From Brevibacillus sedimenti (lineage in GTDB: Bacteria; Bacillota; Bacilli; Brevibacillales; Brevibacillaceae), in contig NZ_CP064048.1 in assembly GCF_020923495.1 (NCBI RefSeq), positions 707,501 to 771,500 of the forward strand: 64,000 nucleotides of DNA, in the 5' to 3' direction. A program made the translations under genes and the position numbers. The notes under the pieces were generated by a model. That model saw nothing but the letters and a program-made list of their open reading frames with translations, searched no databases and was not told where the DNA came from. Below, one piece after another: positions 41,912 through 50,438 of this stretch (positions are counted from its first letter, which is position 1; the number at the start of each line of letters is the position of its first letter).

Positions 41912-42443
41912 AATTTTTTCCTTCTCTCAGCCTTATTAAAGATACCGGCTTACTCATAAGTCGCTGCACTAATAAGAAGGCTCCCAACATGATGAACAGA
42001 TCACCGATGCTGATCACTCGAGGAATAATGAGAGGCTTGTAGATGGTGTCCGCTAGAAAAGGCAGGTTTGTATCCACAGTTAACGCAATGTGTTTGAAGT
42101 CTGTCCCATTCACCAGCGCATCAATGGGGTAGGACAATCGCTGCGCCTGCTCCAGATCAACCGGCATTTTCCCCATGTTCGCCCAAATGACCAACGCGTT
42201 TAACAACCAGCCAATCATGAATACACGCATATCCTCATGCTGACGGTTACTAAAGAAGAAATACAGCACAAACACATAGGATATGCTGACCAGCCACCCC
42301 GACCACTGGGGAACAAACTGTGACATGATTTGCAATCCAATACTGGCAATGAGACTCCACAATGCTGCAAACTTTGGCAACTCTTTTATCCGGCCGCCTC
42401 GGAAAAATCCAATCGCAAAAGAAAGAGCGACGACATCAAGCAT
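41889..42443 (-). CDS. DUF5317 family membrane protein
   Basis: 184 residues with about five hydrophobic segments; opening MLDVVALSFAIGFFRGGRIK and middle NALVIWANMGKMPVD are typical of DUF5317 proteins, which have no known function. It overlaps the HD-GYP gene by 23 bases. ATG 42443 has GGGAGGGG 5 bases upstream; an ATG 6 codons earlier lacks one. A terminator hairpin (42466-42494) lies just upstream, so expression probably depends on read-through from the peptide gene or an unseen promoter. Confidence 0.8.
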   Translation of the reverse strand: MLDVVALSFAIGFFRGGRIKELPKFAALWSLIASIGLQIMSQFVPQWSGWLVSISYVFVLYFFFSNRQHEDMRVFMIGWLLNALVIWANMGKMPVDLEQAQRLSYPIDALVNGTDFKHIALTVDTNLPFLADTIYKPLIIPRVISIGDLFIMLGAFLLVQRLMSKPVSLIRLREGKNYAGKHSR

Positions 42444-42465
42444 GTAAGCCCCTCCCAACACAGTG

Positions 42466-42494
42466 AAAAAACACCACTAAAAAGCGGTGTTTTT
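42466..42494 (-). terminator. Terminator between the small peptide gene and the DUF5317 gene
   Basis: AAAAACACCGCT / AGTGGTGTTTTTT stem with a 4-base loop; both flanks make it bidirectional. It ends the peptide transcript and would throttle expression of the DUF5317/HD-GYP pair. Confidence 0.8.
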
Positions 42495-42518
42495 CCGCGA
42501 ACAACGCTATTATGTCTA

Positions 42519-42596
42519 TTACCAAGACGTCCAGTTTGCAGAAGTTGCAGCAACAATACCGGCTACCAGCAGGACAGCAACGAACCATTTTTTCAT
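42519..42596 (-). CDS. 25-residue secreted peptide precursor, novel
   Basis: MKKWFVAVLLVAGIVAATSA followed by NWTSW and a TAA stop. The first 20 residues are a complete signal peptide (two Lys, hydrophobic core, A-T-S-A cleavage site), leaving a mature pentapeptide NWTSW. The SD GGGGGG has 7-base spacing to this ATG; an ATG two codons upstream is too close. Size and layout recall Phr-type signalling peptides, but I know no match. A leader of about 180 bases with two structured RNA repeats precedes it and a terminator follows, so it is a deliberate transcription unit, upstream of DUF5317 and HD-GYP genes. Confidence 0.7.
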   Translation of the reverse strand: MKKWFVAVLLVAGIVAATSANWTSW

Positions 42597-42624
42597 TCCC
42601 ATTCCCCCCTTTTCCATAGTGGAG

Positions 42625-42778
42625 AAAGCTGGTTTCGCTACTTGGGAAGACACAGGCCAAGCGACCACATACAGCCTGTGCCCGGCTTTCCTCTTTCCGT
42701 TCGAAAAGAGGGCGGATTCGCTACTGGCTCCGTACAGACCAAGCGACCAAATACAGTCTGTACCTCATCGCGCTTCCT
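42625..42778 (-). ncRNA. Tandem pseudoknot-like RNA motif in the leader of the peptide gene (candidate riboswitch)
   Basis: Two related units on the minus strand. Unit A: stem GTACAGAC/GTCTGTAC (42763-42756 with 42739-42732) closing the 16-base loop TGTATTTGGTCGCTTG, then GTAGCGAATCC (42724-42714). Unit B: stem CACAGGC/GCCTGTG (42680-42674 with 42657-42651) closing TGTATGTGGTCGCTTG, then GTAGCGAAACC (42641-42631). Loop TCGCT can pair with AGCGA downstream in both, forming a pseudoknot. The stems covary while loops are conserved (15 of 16). Unit B has an outer GAAAGC/GCTTTC helix, and a CTCTTT/AAAGAG hairpin lies between the units. It does not match the GEMM c-di-GMP or other riboswitches I know. 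Confidence 0.7.
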
Positions 42779-42784
42779 ACCTAT

Positions 42785-42814
42785 ATTTTACACGTTGATG
42801 ACAAATTTCGGCAA
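42785..42814 (-). promoter_or_regulatory. Promoter of the structured leader and peptide gene
   Basis: Minus strand: -35 TTGCCG (42809-42814), 18-base spacer, -10 TAAAAT (42785-42790). Start would fall near 42778, just before RNA unit A. Confidence 0.55.
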
Positions 42815-42882
42815 TGATAGATTCATAGTCTATTAGCTTCAATTTCCTGCTGGTAAGAAATTCCTATTACTCTCTGACAACA

Positions 42883-43854
42883 TTACAACAAGGTTGCCAA
42901 GACTGCCTTCTGCGCGTGGAGACGATTTTCCGCCTGGTCAAAGATGACGGAGTGGGGACCGTCAATCACGCCGGACGACACTTCTTCTCCGCGGTGCGCA
43001 GGCAGGCAGTGCATGAACAGGTAAGCGGGATCGGCGTGTTGGACAAGCTGCTCGTTTACCTGATAGGATGCAAAATCCTTGAGGCGCTGCTCGTTTTCCG
43101 CTTCAAAGCCCATGCTGGTCCACACATCCGTGTAGATGACGTCGGCGCCGTGCACCGCTTCGACGGGATCGTGCGTGACGACCACCTGGCCGCCGCTGGC
43201 CTGTGCGTACGCGACAGCCTTGTTCACGATGGCTCCGTCCATCTCGTAACCCGGCGGCGTGGCGACGCGCACGTCCAGACCCAGCAGTGCTGCCGCCAGC
43301 ACGAGCGAGTTGGCGACGTTGTTGCCATCGCCCACATAGGCCAGTTTGACGCCCTGCAGTGTTCCCTTGTGCTCCCAGATCGTCAGCATGTCGGCCAGCG
43401 CCTGACACGGGTGGAACTGGTCGGTCAGGCCGTTGATGATCGGAATGCTGGCGTGTTCGGCCAGCTCCTCCACCCTTGTGTGGGAAAACGTGCGGATCAT
43501 GATGGCGTCGACGTAGCGGGACATCACCTTGGCCGTATCGCTGATCGGCTCGCCGCGTCCGAGCTGCAGTTCCTTGCCGCTCAAAAACATGCTCATGCCA
43601 CCCAATTGGTACATGCCTACTTCAAAGGAAACGCGGGTGCGCGTCGACGATTTGTCGAAAATCATCCCCAGTGTCTTCCCTTTGAGCGGTTGATACGGCT
43701 GACCGCTTTTTTGCCGCTGTTTGAGCTCGGCGGCAAACTGCAGGAGCCAGGTCAACTCTTCTGCGCTAAATTCATCGACGCGAAGCAAATCTTTTCCTTT
43801 ACAACTGGCCAATTGCTCGCTTGCAAAGTGACCCAATATCTTCACAGGCTGCAT
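42883..43854 (-). CDS. argF: Ornithine carbamoyltransferase
   Basis: 323 residues. Carbamoyl phosphate motif DKSSTRTRVSFEVG (S-T-R-T-R), FHPCQALADMLT and ornithine-side HCLPAHRGEEV. It makes citrulline from ornithine and the carbamoyl phosphate supplied by CarAB. ATG 43854 has GAGGTGA 5 bases upstream and lies inside carB: the genes overlap by 56 bases, an unusually long overlap that should couple their translation. Confidence 0.96.
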   Translation of the reverse strand: MQPVKILGHFASEQLASCKGKDLLRVDEFSAEELTWLLQFAAELKQRQKSGQPYQPLKGKTLGMIFDKSSTRTRVSFEVGMYQLGGMSMFLSGKELQLGRGEPISDTAKVMSRYVDAIMIRTFSHTRVEELAEHASIPIINGLTDQFHPCQALADMLTIWEHKGTLQGVKLAYVGDGNNVANSLVLAAALLGLDVRVATPPGYEMDGAIVNKAVAYAQASGGQVVVTHDPVEAVHGADVIYTDVWTSMGFEAENEQRLKDFASYQVNEQLVQHADPAYLFMHCLPAHRGEEVSSGVIDGPHSVIFDQAENRLHAQKAVLATLL

Positions 43855-46800
43855 GCCCTTCACCTCTATTCTCCGTAATGGATTCCACGTACAGCGCAAA
43901 CGTCTCTACAGCAGTAAACAGCGGAACTCCCTGCTGGACCAGCCGGCTCCGCAGGGTAAAGCCGCTGCGTCCCCGCCGGTTCCCCTTGGTGGCAGTGATG
44001 AGCGAAAAAGCTACGACTTCCCTCTGCAGCAGCGCGGCCAGATCCTGTTCGTCCGCGACCACGTGCGTAACGGTAAAGCCGATTGCCCCCAGCCAGGCTG
44101 CCGTTCCCGCTGTGGCCGCCCAGACTGCGCCCTGTTCCTGCAGCTTCCGAATGACGGGCAGCACGCCGTCCGTCTTATCGGCATCGGCCAGGGAGAGGAA
44201 GCAGATCTGCCCCCTTTGCCACGGGCGGTGCACGCTGTCTTTAAAGGCGAACGCCTTGCGCGCCGCTTCCGGGAAGGAACGGCCCAGCCCCAGCACTTCC
44301 CCGGTCGATTTCATCTCCGGTCCCAGGGCCGGATCGACGCCGCTCAATTTCACGGTGGAAAAGACGGGTGCCTTGACGACGGCGAACGGAATGTCCGGCA
44401 GCAGCCCTGTCCCATAGCCCATGCCGGCCAGTTTTTCACCCAGTTGGGCGCGCACGGCCAGCTCCACCATGGGGATGCCGGTCACTTTGCTGGTAATCGG
44501 CACGGTCCGCGACGCGCGCGGGTTTACTTCCAGGACGTAGACCGTCTCGTCGTGAATCACGAACTGAATGTTGATCAGACCGACCGCCCCCATCTCGCGG
44601 GCGATCGCCTCTGTGTACCGTGCGATCGTCTGTTTGACACTATCGGACAGATCCGGCGCCGGGAAAAGCGCCACGCTGTCGCCCGAGTGGATGCCCGCCT
44701 TCTCCACATGCTGAAAAATGCCTGGGATGAGCACGGACTCGCCATCGCACACAGCGTCCACTTCTGCTTCCCGGCCGGGAACGAATTTGTCCACCAGGAG
44801 CGGGAAAAAGACCTGGCTGTCAGGGTGGTTGAGCCACTCCGCGATCGTGGCCGACAGCTCCTCGACGTTATGGGCGACCACCATGCCCTGACCGCCGATC
44901 ACGTAGGACGGGCGCAGCAGCACCGGATAGCCGATCGTTGCCGCCACCTCCGCCGCTTCCTCCAGGGAAGACACCCCTTTGCCCGGGATGTGCGGTATCT
45001 CCAGCTTGCGCAGCATCGCGTAGAACCGTTCACGATCCTCCGCCCGTTCGATCGCATCCAGCGACGTGCCGAGCACGGTCAGGCCGGCCGCAGCCAGCTT
45101 GGCCGCCAGGTTGATCGCCGTCTGGCCGCCGAACTGGACCATGACGCCATCCACACCCTCACACTCCGCCACGTGCAGCACGTCCTCCACGTGCAGCGGC
45201 TCAAAATACAGATGGTTGGCCGTCTCGTAATCGGTGCTGACCGTCTCCGGGTTGTTGTTGACGACGACAGCGGCGATGCCCTTGGCCTGGAGCGCCTTGG
45301 CCGCGTGAACGGAGCAGTAGTCAAACTCGATCCCCTGTCCGATGCGGATCGGGCCGGAGCCGAGCACCAGCACTTTGCGCCCGGTCAGCTCCTCTACTTC
45401 GTCGTCCCCCTGCCAATCGGAGTAATAGTACGGCGTCTGCGCGTCAAACTCGGCCGCGCAGGTGTCCACGATCTTGTACGACGGCCGGATGCCGGCCTGA
45501 TCCCGCAGCGCTTTGACTTCGGCCGTCGTGCGTCCGATCAGGGCGGCAATCGTCTCGTCCGCAAATCCGCGCCGCTTTGCTTCCGCCAGCAGCTCGGGGG
45601 CCAGCGTATCGCTCTGGGCCAACTGCTGCTCCAGCGCCACGATCCGGCCCACGCTGCGCAGGAAAAACGGATCGATGCCAGTCAGGGCGTGCAATTCGTC
45701 CTCGCTGAACCCTTGGCGGATCGCCTCAGCCAGTGCAAACAGGCGGACATCGGTCGCATCCCGCAGCAGCCCCGCCAGCTCGTCCCGGCTGCATGCAGCC
45801 AGCTCCGGACGGACGAGGTGGGTGCAGCCCTGCTCCAGCGAGCGGACCGCCTTGAGCAACGCCGCTTCCAGGTTGCGGGCAATCGACATCACTTCGCCGG
45901 TCGCCTTCATCTGCGTGCCCAACTGACGGTCGGCCAGCGGGAATTTGTCAAACGGCCAGCGAGGAATTTTCACCACGACGTAATCCAGCGTCGGCTCAAA
46001 GCTGGCGTATGTGTAACCGGTAATCGGGTTGAGCACTTCGTCCAGGTTGTAGCCCAGCGCCAGCTTGGCGGCGATCCGGGCGATCGGATAGCCCGTCGCT
46101 TTGGAAGCCAGCGCGCTGGAGCGGCTCACCCGCGGGTTCACTTCGATCAGATAGTAGCGATCCGACTTCGGATCAAGCGCAAACTGGATGTTGCAGCCGC
46201 CGACTACACCCAGCGCGCGGATGACCTTGGTGGAGACGCTGCGCAGCATCTGGTACTGCCGGTCGGTCAGCGTCTGCGACGGGGCGACGACGATGCTGTC
46301 CCCCGTGTGGATGCCCACCGGGTCCAGATTTTCCATGTTACAAACGATGATGCAGGTATCGTTCGCGTCCCGCATCACTTCATACTCGATTTCCTTCCAG
46401 CCCTTGACGCTGCGCTCGATCAGCACCTGGCCGATCGGGCTGGCAGCGATGCCTTGAGCCGCCACCGTGCGCAGTGACTGTTCGTCTTCGGCGATGCCGC
46501 CCCCGGCGCCCCCCAGTGTATAGGCGGGGCGCACGATGACCGGATACCCGATTGAATCGGCAAACGCGACGGCCGCTTCCACCGACTCCACGGTCGTGCT
46601 CTCAGGCACCGGTTCGCCGATTTGCTTCATCAACTGCTTGAACAGCTCCCGGTCTTCCCCGTTCTGGATGGCGGACAGCGGCGTGCCCAACAGTTCCACC
46701 CCGTATTGGGCGAGCACTCCCGCTTCGGCCAGGGCGACCGCCAGATTGAGCCCTGTCTGACCGCCCAGGGTGGGCAGGAGACCGTCGGGCCGCTCTTTGG

Positions 46801-47035
46801 CGATGATCGCCGTCAGGGACTCTACCGTGAGCGGCTCCAGATACACTTTGTCAGCTACGTGTTCGTCCGTCATGATCGTGGCCGGGTTGTTGTTCACCAA
46901 CACGACCTGCACCCCGGCTTCTTTCAACGAGAGGCAGGCCTGCGCCCCGGCGTAGTCAAATTCCGCCGCCTGGCCGATGACAATCGGCCCCGACCCGATG
47001 ACCAATACTTTGTGAATGTGCGGCAATTTAGGCAT
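43799..47035 (-). CDS. carB: Carbamoyl phosphate synthase large chain
   Basis: 1078 residues with the internal duplication: ATP-grasp domain 1 (HKVLVIGSGPIVIGQAAEFD at start, EVNPRVSRSSALASKATGYP) and domain 2 (RKVLVLGSGPIRIGQGIEFD near 555, EVNPRASRTVPITSKVTGIP), then a C-terminal MGS-like allosteric domain that is short and ends soon after FALYVESITENRGEG. It combines bicarbonate, ammonia from CarA and two ATP. It overlaps carA by 8 and argF by 56 bases. Being inside the arginine cluster marks it as the arginine-specific synthase. Confidence 0.97.
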   Translation of the reverse strand: MPKLPHIHKVLVIGSGPIVIGQAAEFDYAGAQACLSLKEAGVQVVLVNNNPATIMTDEHVADKVYLEPLTVESLTAIIAKERPDGLLPTLGGQTGLNLAVALAEAGVLAQYGVELLGTPLSAIQNGEDRELFKQLMKQIGEPVPESTTVESVEAAVAFADSIGYPVIVRPAYTLGGAGGGIAEDEQSLRTVAAQGIAASPIGQVLIERSVKGWKEIEYEVMRDANDTCIIVCNMENLDPVGIHTGDSIVVAPSQTLTDRQYQMLRSVSTKVIRALGVVGGCNIQFALDPKSDRYYLIEVNPRVSRSSALASKATGYPIARIAAKLALGYNLDEVLNPITGYTYASFEPTLDYVVVKIPRWPFDKFPLADRQLGTQMKATGEVMSIARNLEAALLKAVRSLEQGCTHLVRPELAACSRDELAGLLRDATDVRLFALAEAIRQGFSEDELHALTGIDPFFLRSVGRIVALEQQLAQSDTLAPELLAEAKRRGFADETIAALIGRTTAEVKALRDQAGIRPSYKIVDTCAAEFDAQTPYYYSDWQGDDEVEELTGRKVLVLGSGPIRIGQGIEFDYCSVHAAKALQAKGIAAVVVNNNPETVSTDYETANHLYFEPLHVEDVLHVAECEGVDGVMVQFGGQTAINLAAKLAAAGLTVLGTSLDAIERAEDRERFYAMLRKLEIPHIPGKGVSSLEEAAEVAATIGYPVLLRPSYVIGGQGMVVAHNVEELSATIAEWLNHPDSQVFFPLLVDKFVPGREAEVDAVCDGESVLIPGIFQHVEKAGIHSGDSVALFPAPDLSDSVKQTIARYTEAIAREMGAVGLINIQFVIHDETVYVLEVNPRASRTVPITSKVTGIPMVELAVRAQLGEKLAGMGYGTGLLPDIPFAVVKAPVFSTVKLSGVDPALGPEMKSTGEVLGLGRSFPEAARKAFAFKDSVHRPWQRGQICFLSLADADKTDGVLPVIRKLQEQGAVWAATAGTAAWLGAIGFTVTHVVADEQDLAALLQREVVAFSLITATKGNRRGRSGFTLRSRLVQQGVPLFTAVETFALYVESITENRGEGHAACEDIGSLCKRAIGQL

Positions 47036-48134
47036 ATCTCTTCGCTCCCACTACGCGCATCGACTGCAGGAATTGGTAAAAAACGTGCGTTGTGTCGTTT
47101 GGACCCGGATGCGCTTCCGGGTGAAACTGTACGCTCATGATCGGCAGAGAGGTGTGGCTCAGCCCTTCCACCGACCGGTCGTTGACATTGCGGTACGTCA
47201 CGGTCAACAGCCGTTTGTCCAGGGTTTCTTCCCTCACCACGTACCCGTGGTTTTGCGAGGTCATGTAGACTTTCCCGGTGGCCAGTTCCTTGACCGGATG
47301 ATTGCTCCCCCGGTGTCCGTAAGTCAGCTTTTCCGTCTTGGCGCCAAACATCAGCGCCAGCACCTGGTGTCCCAGGCAGATACCCAGCGTCGGATACTGT
47401 TCCGCCGCCTTCCGCCACTCGCCGCAGTAGGCGAGCAGGTCGGCCGGGTCGCCGGGCCCGTTGGAAAAGAGCAGGCCGTCCGGCTGCAGCGCCTGAATCT
47501 GTGAAAACGGGGTGTCAAACGGCACAACCGTCACGCGGCAGCCAAGTTCCAACAGCGATTCCAAAATCGACTGTTTCATGCCCAGATCGATGATCACCAC
47601 GTGTTCCTGATTCCCGGGGTAGCGCTGAATGTGACGGCTGGAGACGTCGGCGACCAGCGATTTTTTCCGATGCGCGGAGCCAAGCGCCGCCACCTCCTCC
47701 ACGCTCAACGGCCGGTCAGCAATCGCACCGTACAGCGGACCCGACTGACGCACCCGCTTGGTGATCGTCCGCGTATCGATCCCGGCCAGGATCGGGAAGC
47801 CAAACGCCTCCGCAGCTTCCGCCAGCGTGCGGCGGGATTGGTAGTGGCTCGGCGCACTGCACAGCTCGCTGACGACCATTCCCGCCAGGGCGGGCTTTGC
47901 CGCTTCGTAATCGGTGTCGTTTATCCCGTAATTACCGATCAGCGGATACGTAAAGGTGACGATCTGCCCCGCAAAGGACGGATCGGTCATCACTTCCTGG
48001 TATCCCGTCATCCCTGTATGAAAAACCACTTCGCCATATCCTGTGAGCGGAGCGCCGTACAGCGTCCCGGCAAATACTTCTCCGCTCTCCAGTGTCAAAT
48101 ATCCCGGGCCCAACCCTTTTCTCTCACCATTCAT
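47028..48134 (-). CDS. carA: Carbamoyl phosphate synthase small chain
   Basis: 368 residues. N-terminal CPSase domain (GEVVFHTGMTGYQEVMTDPS) and C-terminal class I amidotransferase with nucleophile Cys in LGICLGHQVLALM and His-Glu in VQFHPEAHPGP. It makes ammonia from glutamine for CarB. The ATG sits 12 bases from AGAGGAG, a longer spacing than usual; an internal TTG six codons on (after GAGAGAAAAGGG) is an alternative. Preceded by an arginine-type promoter. Confidence 0.96.
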   Translation of the reverse strand: MNGERKGLGPGYLTLESGEVFAGTLYGAPLTGYGEVVFHTGMTGYQEVMTDPSFAGQIVTFTYPLIGNYGINDTDYEAAKPALAGMVVSELCSAPSHYQSRRTLAEAAEAFGFPILAGIDTRTITKRVRQSGPLYGAIADRPLSVEEVAALGSAHRKKSLVADVSSRHIQRYPGNQEHVVIIDLGMKQSILESLLELGCRVTVVPFDTPFSQIQALQPDGLLFSNGPGDPADLLAYCGEWRKAAEQYPTLGICLGHQVLALMFGAKTEKLTYGHRGSNHPVKELATGKVYMTSQNHGYVVREETLDKRLLTVTYRNVNDRSVEGLSHTSLPIMSVQFHPEAHPGPNDTTHVFYQFLQSMRVVGAKRYA

Positions 48135-48197
48135 CTATGAAAGCCACTCCTCTCCAAAGGGCACTCTCTCACGAAAATTTATGCAACGTCATGTATT

Positions 48198-48227
48198 AAT
48201 ATACATTTTGAATTATAAAAATGCAAC
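48198..48227 (-). promoter_or_regulatory. carA promoter with ARG box
   Basis: Minus strand: -35 TTGCAT (48221-48226), 17-base spacer TTTTATAATTCAAAATG, -10 TATATT (48198-48203). The plus-strand ATAAAAATGCAAC over the -35 is the right half of the Bacillus ARG box. Drives carAB-argF. Confidence 0.8.
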
Positions 48228-48381
48228 GAGTTTTTTCAACGGGATCTGAAAGCCGCGTTCCGACTCGCTGCATGGATGTGCCCGATTCCCCTGCATCAGC
48301 GGCCAAGCCGGGTCACACTGCCGTTCCGCTCACACTGCCTTTCCCTGTCGGCCGTGTCCCCGGCATTGGAGCGCTTTTTTC

Positions 48382-49563
48382 TTACAAGTTCTCCACCGCC
48401 TCGCCGATCACCTCGATCACCCGGTTCACTTCTTCCTCAGTTGTGACAAACGAGGGCAGCAGGCGGACGACCTGAGGACCGGCCAGCAGGACGAGTACGC
48501 CTTTTTCGCGGGCGTAATCGACGATGGACGACGCCGGCACCGTCACTTCCACGCCCAAGAGCAGTCCTTTGCCGCGCACGGCCAATACTTTGCCGGGATA
48601 TTCTGCCCGCAATTTTTCCAGTCCGCTTACCAGATGCCGATGCAGGATGCCTACGCGGTTCAGCACGTTCTCCTCTTCCATCGTCTCCAGCGTGGCGATG
48701 GCAGCGGTCATCGCCAGCGGGTTGCCGCCAAATGTGGTGCCGTGGGTGCCGGGGGCAAACGCCTCGGCCGCCGCTTCGGTCGCCACCACCGCGCCGATCG
48801 GGAACCCATTGCCCAGCGCTTTGGCCAGCGAGATCACGTCCGGCTTGATCCCGTACTGCTGGAAGGCAAACCAGGTGCCCGTGCGTCCAATGCCGGTCTG
48901 GATTTCATCGATCAGCAGCAGCAGACCGTGTTCGTCGCACAGTTGGCGCAATCCCTTTACAAACGGCTCCTCTGCCGGATGTACGCCCCCTTCCCCCTGC
49001 ACCAGTTCGAGCATGATGGCGCAGGTCTTCTCCGTAACGGCGGCGCGCACCGCTTCCAAATCGTTGTAGGGCACGGTGACAAACCCGTCCGGCAGGGGGC
49101 CGAATCCGTCTTTCACCTTGTCCTGCCCCGTGGCTGTCAGGGTAGCCAGCGTTCGCCCGTGGAACGACTGCTGAAACGTAATGATCTCATATCGTCCGGT
49201 GCCTTGCACTTTTTGGGCGTAACGCCGGGCCAGCTTGATCATTCCCTCGTTGGCTTCCGCGCCGCTGTTGCAGAAAAACGCGCGGTCGAGGCCGGACAGG
49301 CCGCACAGCTTCTGTGCCAGCACCTCCTGCTGGGGAACGTGCATCAGATTGGAGCAGTGCCACAACGTGTCCAGCTGTTCGTGCAGCCGTTTCGTCACTT
49401 TGGGGTGTACGTGTCCCAGCGAGGTGACGGCGATTCCCGAGACAAAGTCGAGATACTCGTTGCCCTGATCGTCCCAAACGCGGTTTCCCTCTCCCTTGAC
49501 CAGCCGGATCGGCCATTTTGAATAAGTATTCATCAAATGCATAGGGGCAGCCATTGTGCTCAT
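48382..49563 (-). CDS. argD: Acetylornithine aminotransferase
   Basis: 393 residues, class III PLP aminotransferase. The PLP lysine is in VISLAKALGNGFPIGAVV, with LLIDEIQTGIGRTG and CNSGAEANEGMIKLAR. It makes N-acetylornithine, and possibly serves lysine synthesis too. SD AAGGAGG with 9-base spacing. The end is followed by a 247-base gap that contains the carA promoter, so argCBD and carAB-argF are separate units; no clear terminator was found between them. Confidence 0.95.
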   Translation of the reverse strand: MSTMAAPMHLMNTYSKWPIRLVKGEGNRVWDDQGNEYLDFVSGIAVTSLGHVHPKVTKRLHEQLDTLWHCSNLMHVPQQEVLAQKLCGLSGLDRAFFCNSGAEANEGMIKLARRYAQKVQGTGRYEIITFQQSFHGRTLATLTATGQDKVKDGFGPLPDGFVTVPYNDLEAVRAAVTEKTCAIMLELVQGEGGVHPAEEPFVKGLRQLCDEHGLLLLIDEIQTGIGRTGTWFAFQQYGIKPDVISLAKALGNGFPIGAVVATEAAAEAFAPGTHGTTFGGNPLAMTAAIATLETMEEENVLNRVGILHRHLVSGLEKLRAEYPGKVLAVRGKGLLLGVEVTVPASSIVDYAREKGVLVLLAGPQVVRLLPSFVTTEEEVNRVIEVIGEAVENL

Positions 49564-49624
49564 GTTACAATGCCTCCTTGTTTACGCTCCTTGATAGGGG
49601 GGAGTGCTGTACGCGGTGTCCACA

Positions 49625-50425
49625 TTACGCGCCTTTGGGGACGCCTGCCTGGATCACGGTTCCCGCCGATTGCCCGGCGCATACCGACCGCAATTCCTCC
49701 GCCGTTCCCCGGCAGATGACGACCCGGGGCACGCCTTGCGAGAGGGCGTCCAGCGCGGCCTGTACTTTCGGAATCATCCCGCCGGTAATCACCCCGTCGG
49801 CAATCATCTGGCCGATCTCTTCCGCGTCCGTCTGTGCCACCAGCGTCTTGGTGCCGTCCTGACCGGGGCGCAGGATGCCCGGCACGTCGGTCACCATTAC
49901 CAGACGCTCCGCCGCCAGGGCGGCAGCGATCGCCCCCGCCGCCACGTCTGCATTTACGTTGTACGTCTCCGCGCCGTCTGCGCTTACGGCCAGCGGCGCA
50001 ATCACCGGCACGTAGCCGCGTTGGAGGATGGCGGTCGGAATGGATGTGTCCACCCCTTTCACCTCGCCGACCTGGCCAAGCGGTTTTGCCGTCCGCTCTG
50101 CCGTCAGCATTGCGCCGTCAATCCCGCTGACGCCCCACGCCCTGGCTCCCGCCTGCGTCAGCCTGCGAACCAGCCGCTTGTTGATCTGTCCGCACAATAC
50201 CATCTCCACCACCTGCAGCGTCTCTTCGCAGGTGACGCGCAATCCGTCCACAAACGCGGGCGTAATGGACAGTTTCTCCAGCATGCCGTTGATTGCCGGA
50301 CCGCCGCCGTGCACGATCACAATCTGCCGTCCGGCCTGCTGCAGTTCGGCGATCGCCTGGAAAAACGCGTCGGGCAGCTGATCCATGGTGCTGCCTCCGC
50401 ACTTGATGACCACTGCGTCTTGCAT
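49625..50425 (-). CDS. argB: Acetylglutamate kinase
   Basis: 266 residues, amino acid kinase fold: IVIVHGGGPAINGMLEKL, NVNADVAAGAIAAALAAERLVMVTDVPGI and GGMIPKVQAALDA. Lacks the long N-terminal helix linked with arginine feedback in hexameric kinases, so it is probably not inhibited directly. It follows argC by 13 bases where argJ would normally lie. Confidence 0.95.
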   Translation of the reverse strand: MQDAVVIKCGGSTMDQLPDAFFQAIAELQQAGRQIVIVHGGGPAINGMLEKLSITPAFVDGLRVTCEETLQVVEMVLCGQINKRLVRRLTQAGARAWGVSGIDGAMLTAERTAKPLGQVGEVKGVDTSIPTAILQRGYVPVIAPLAVSADGAETYNVNADVAAGAIAAALAAERLVMVTDVPGILRPGQDGTKTLVAQTDAEEIGQMIADGVITGGMIPKVQAALDALSQGVPRVVICRGTAEELRSVCAGQSAGTVIQAGVPKGA

Positions 50426-50438
50426 GTCACATCCTCCT

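Noticed and set aside
42625-42778. GEMM (c-di-GMP-I) riboswitch before the HD-GYP genes
   Set aside because: The CACGCACAGGGCAAACC-type core and tetraloop receptor are absent.
43853-46477. 874-residue plus-strand frame opposite carB
   Set aside because: Shadow of the carB codons; carB motifs on the other strand are unmistakable.
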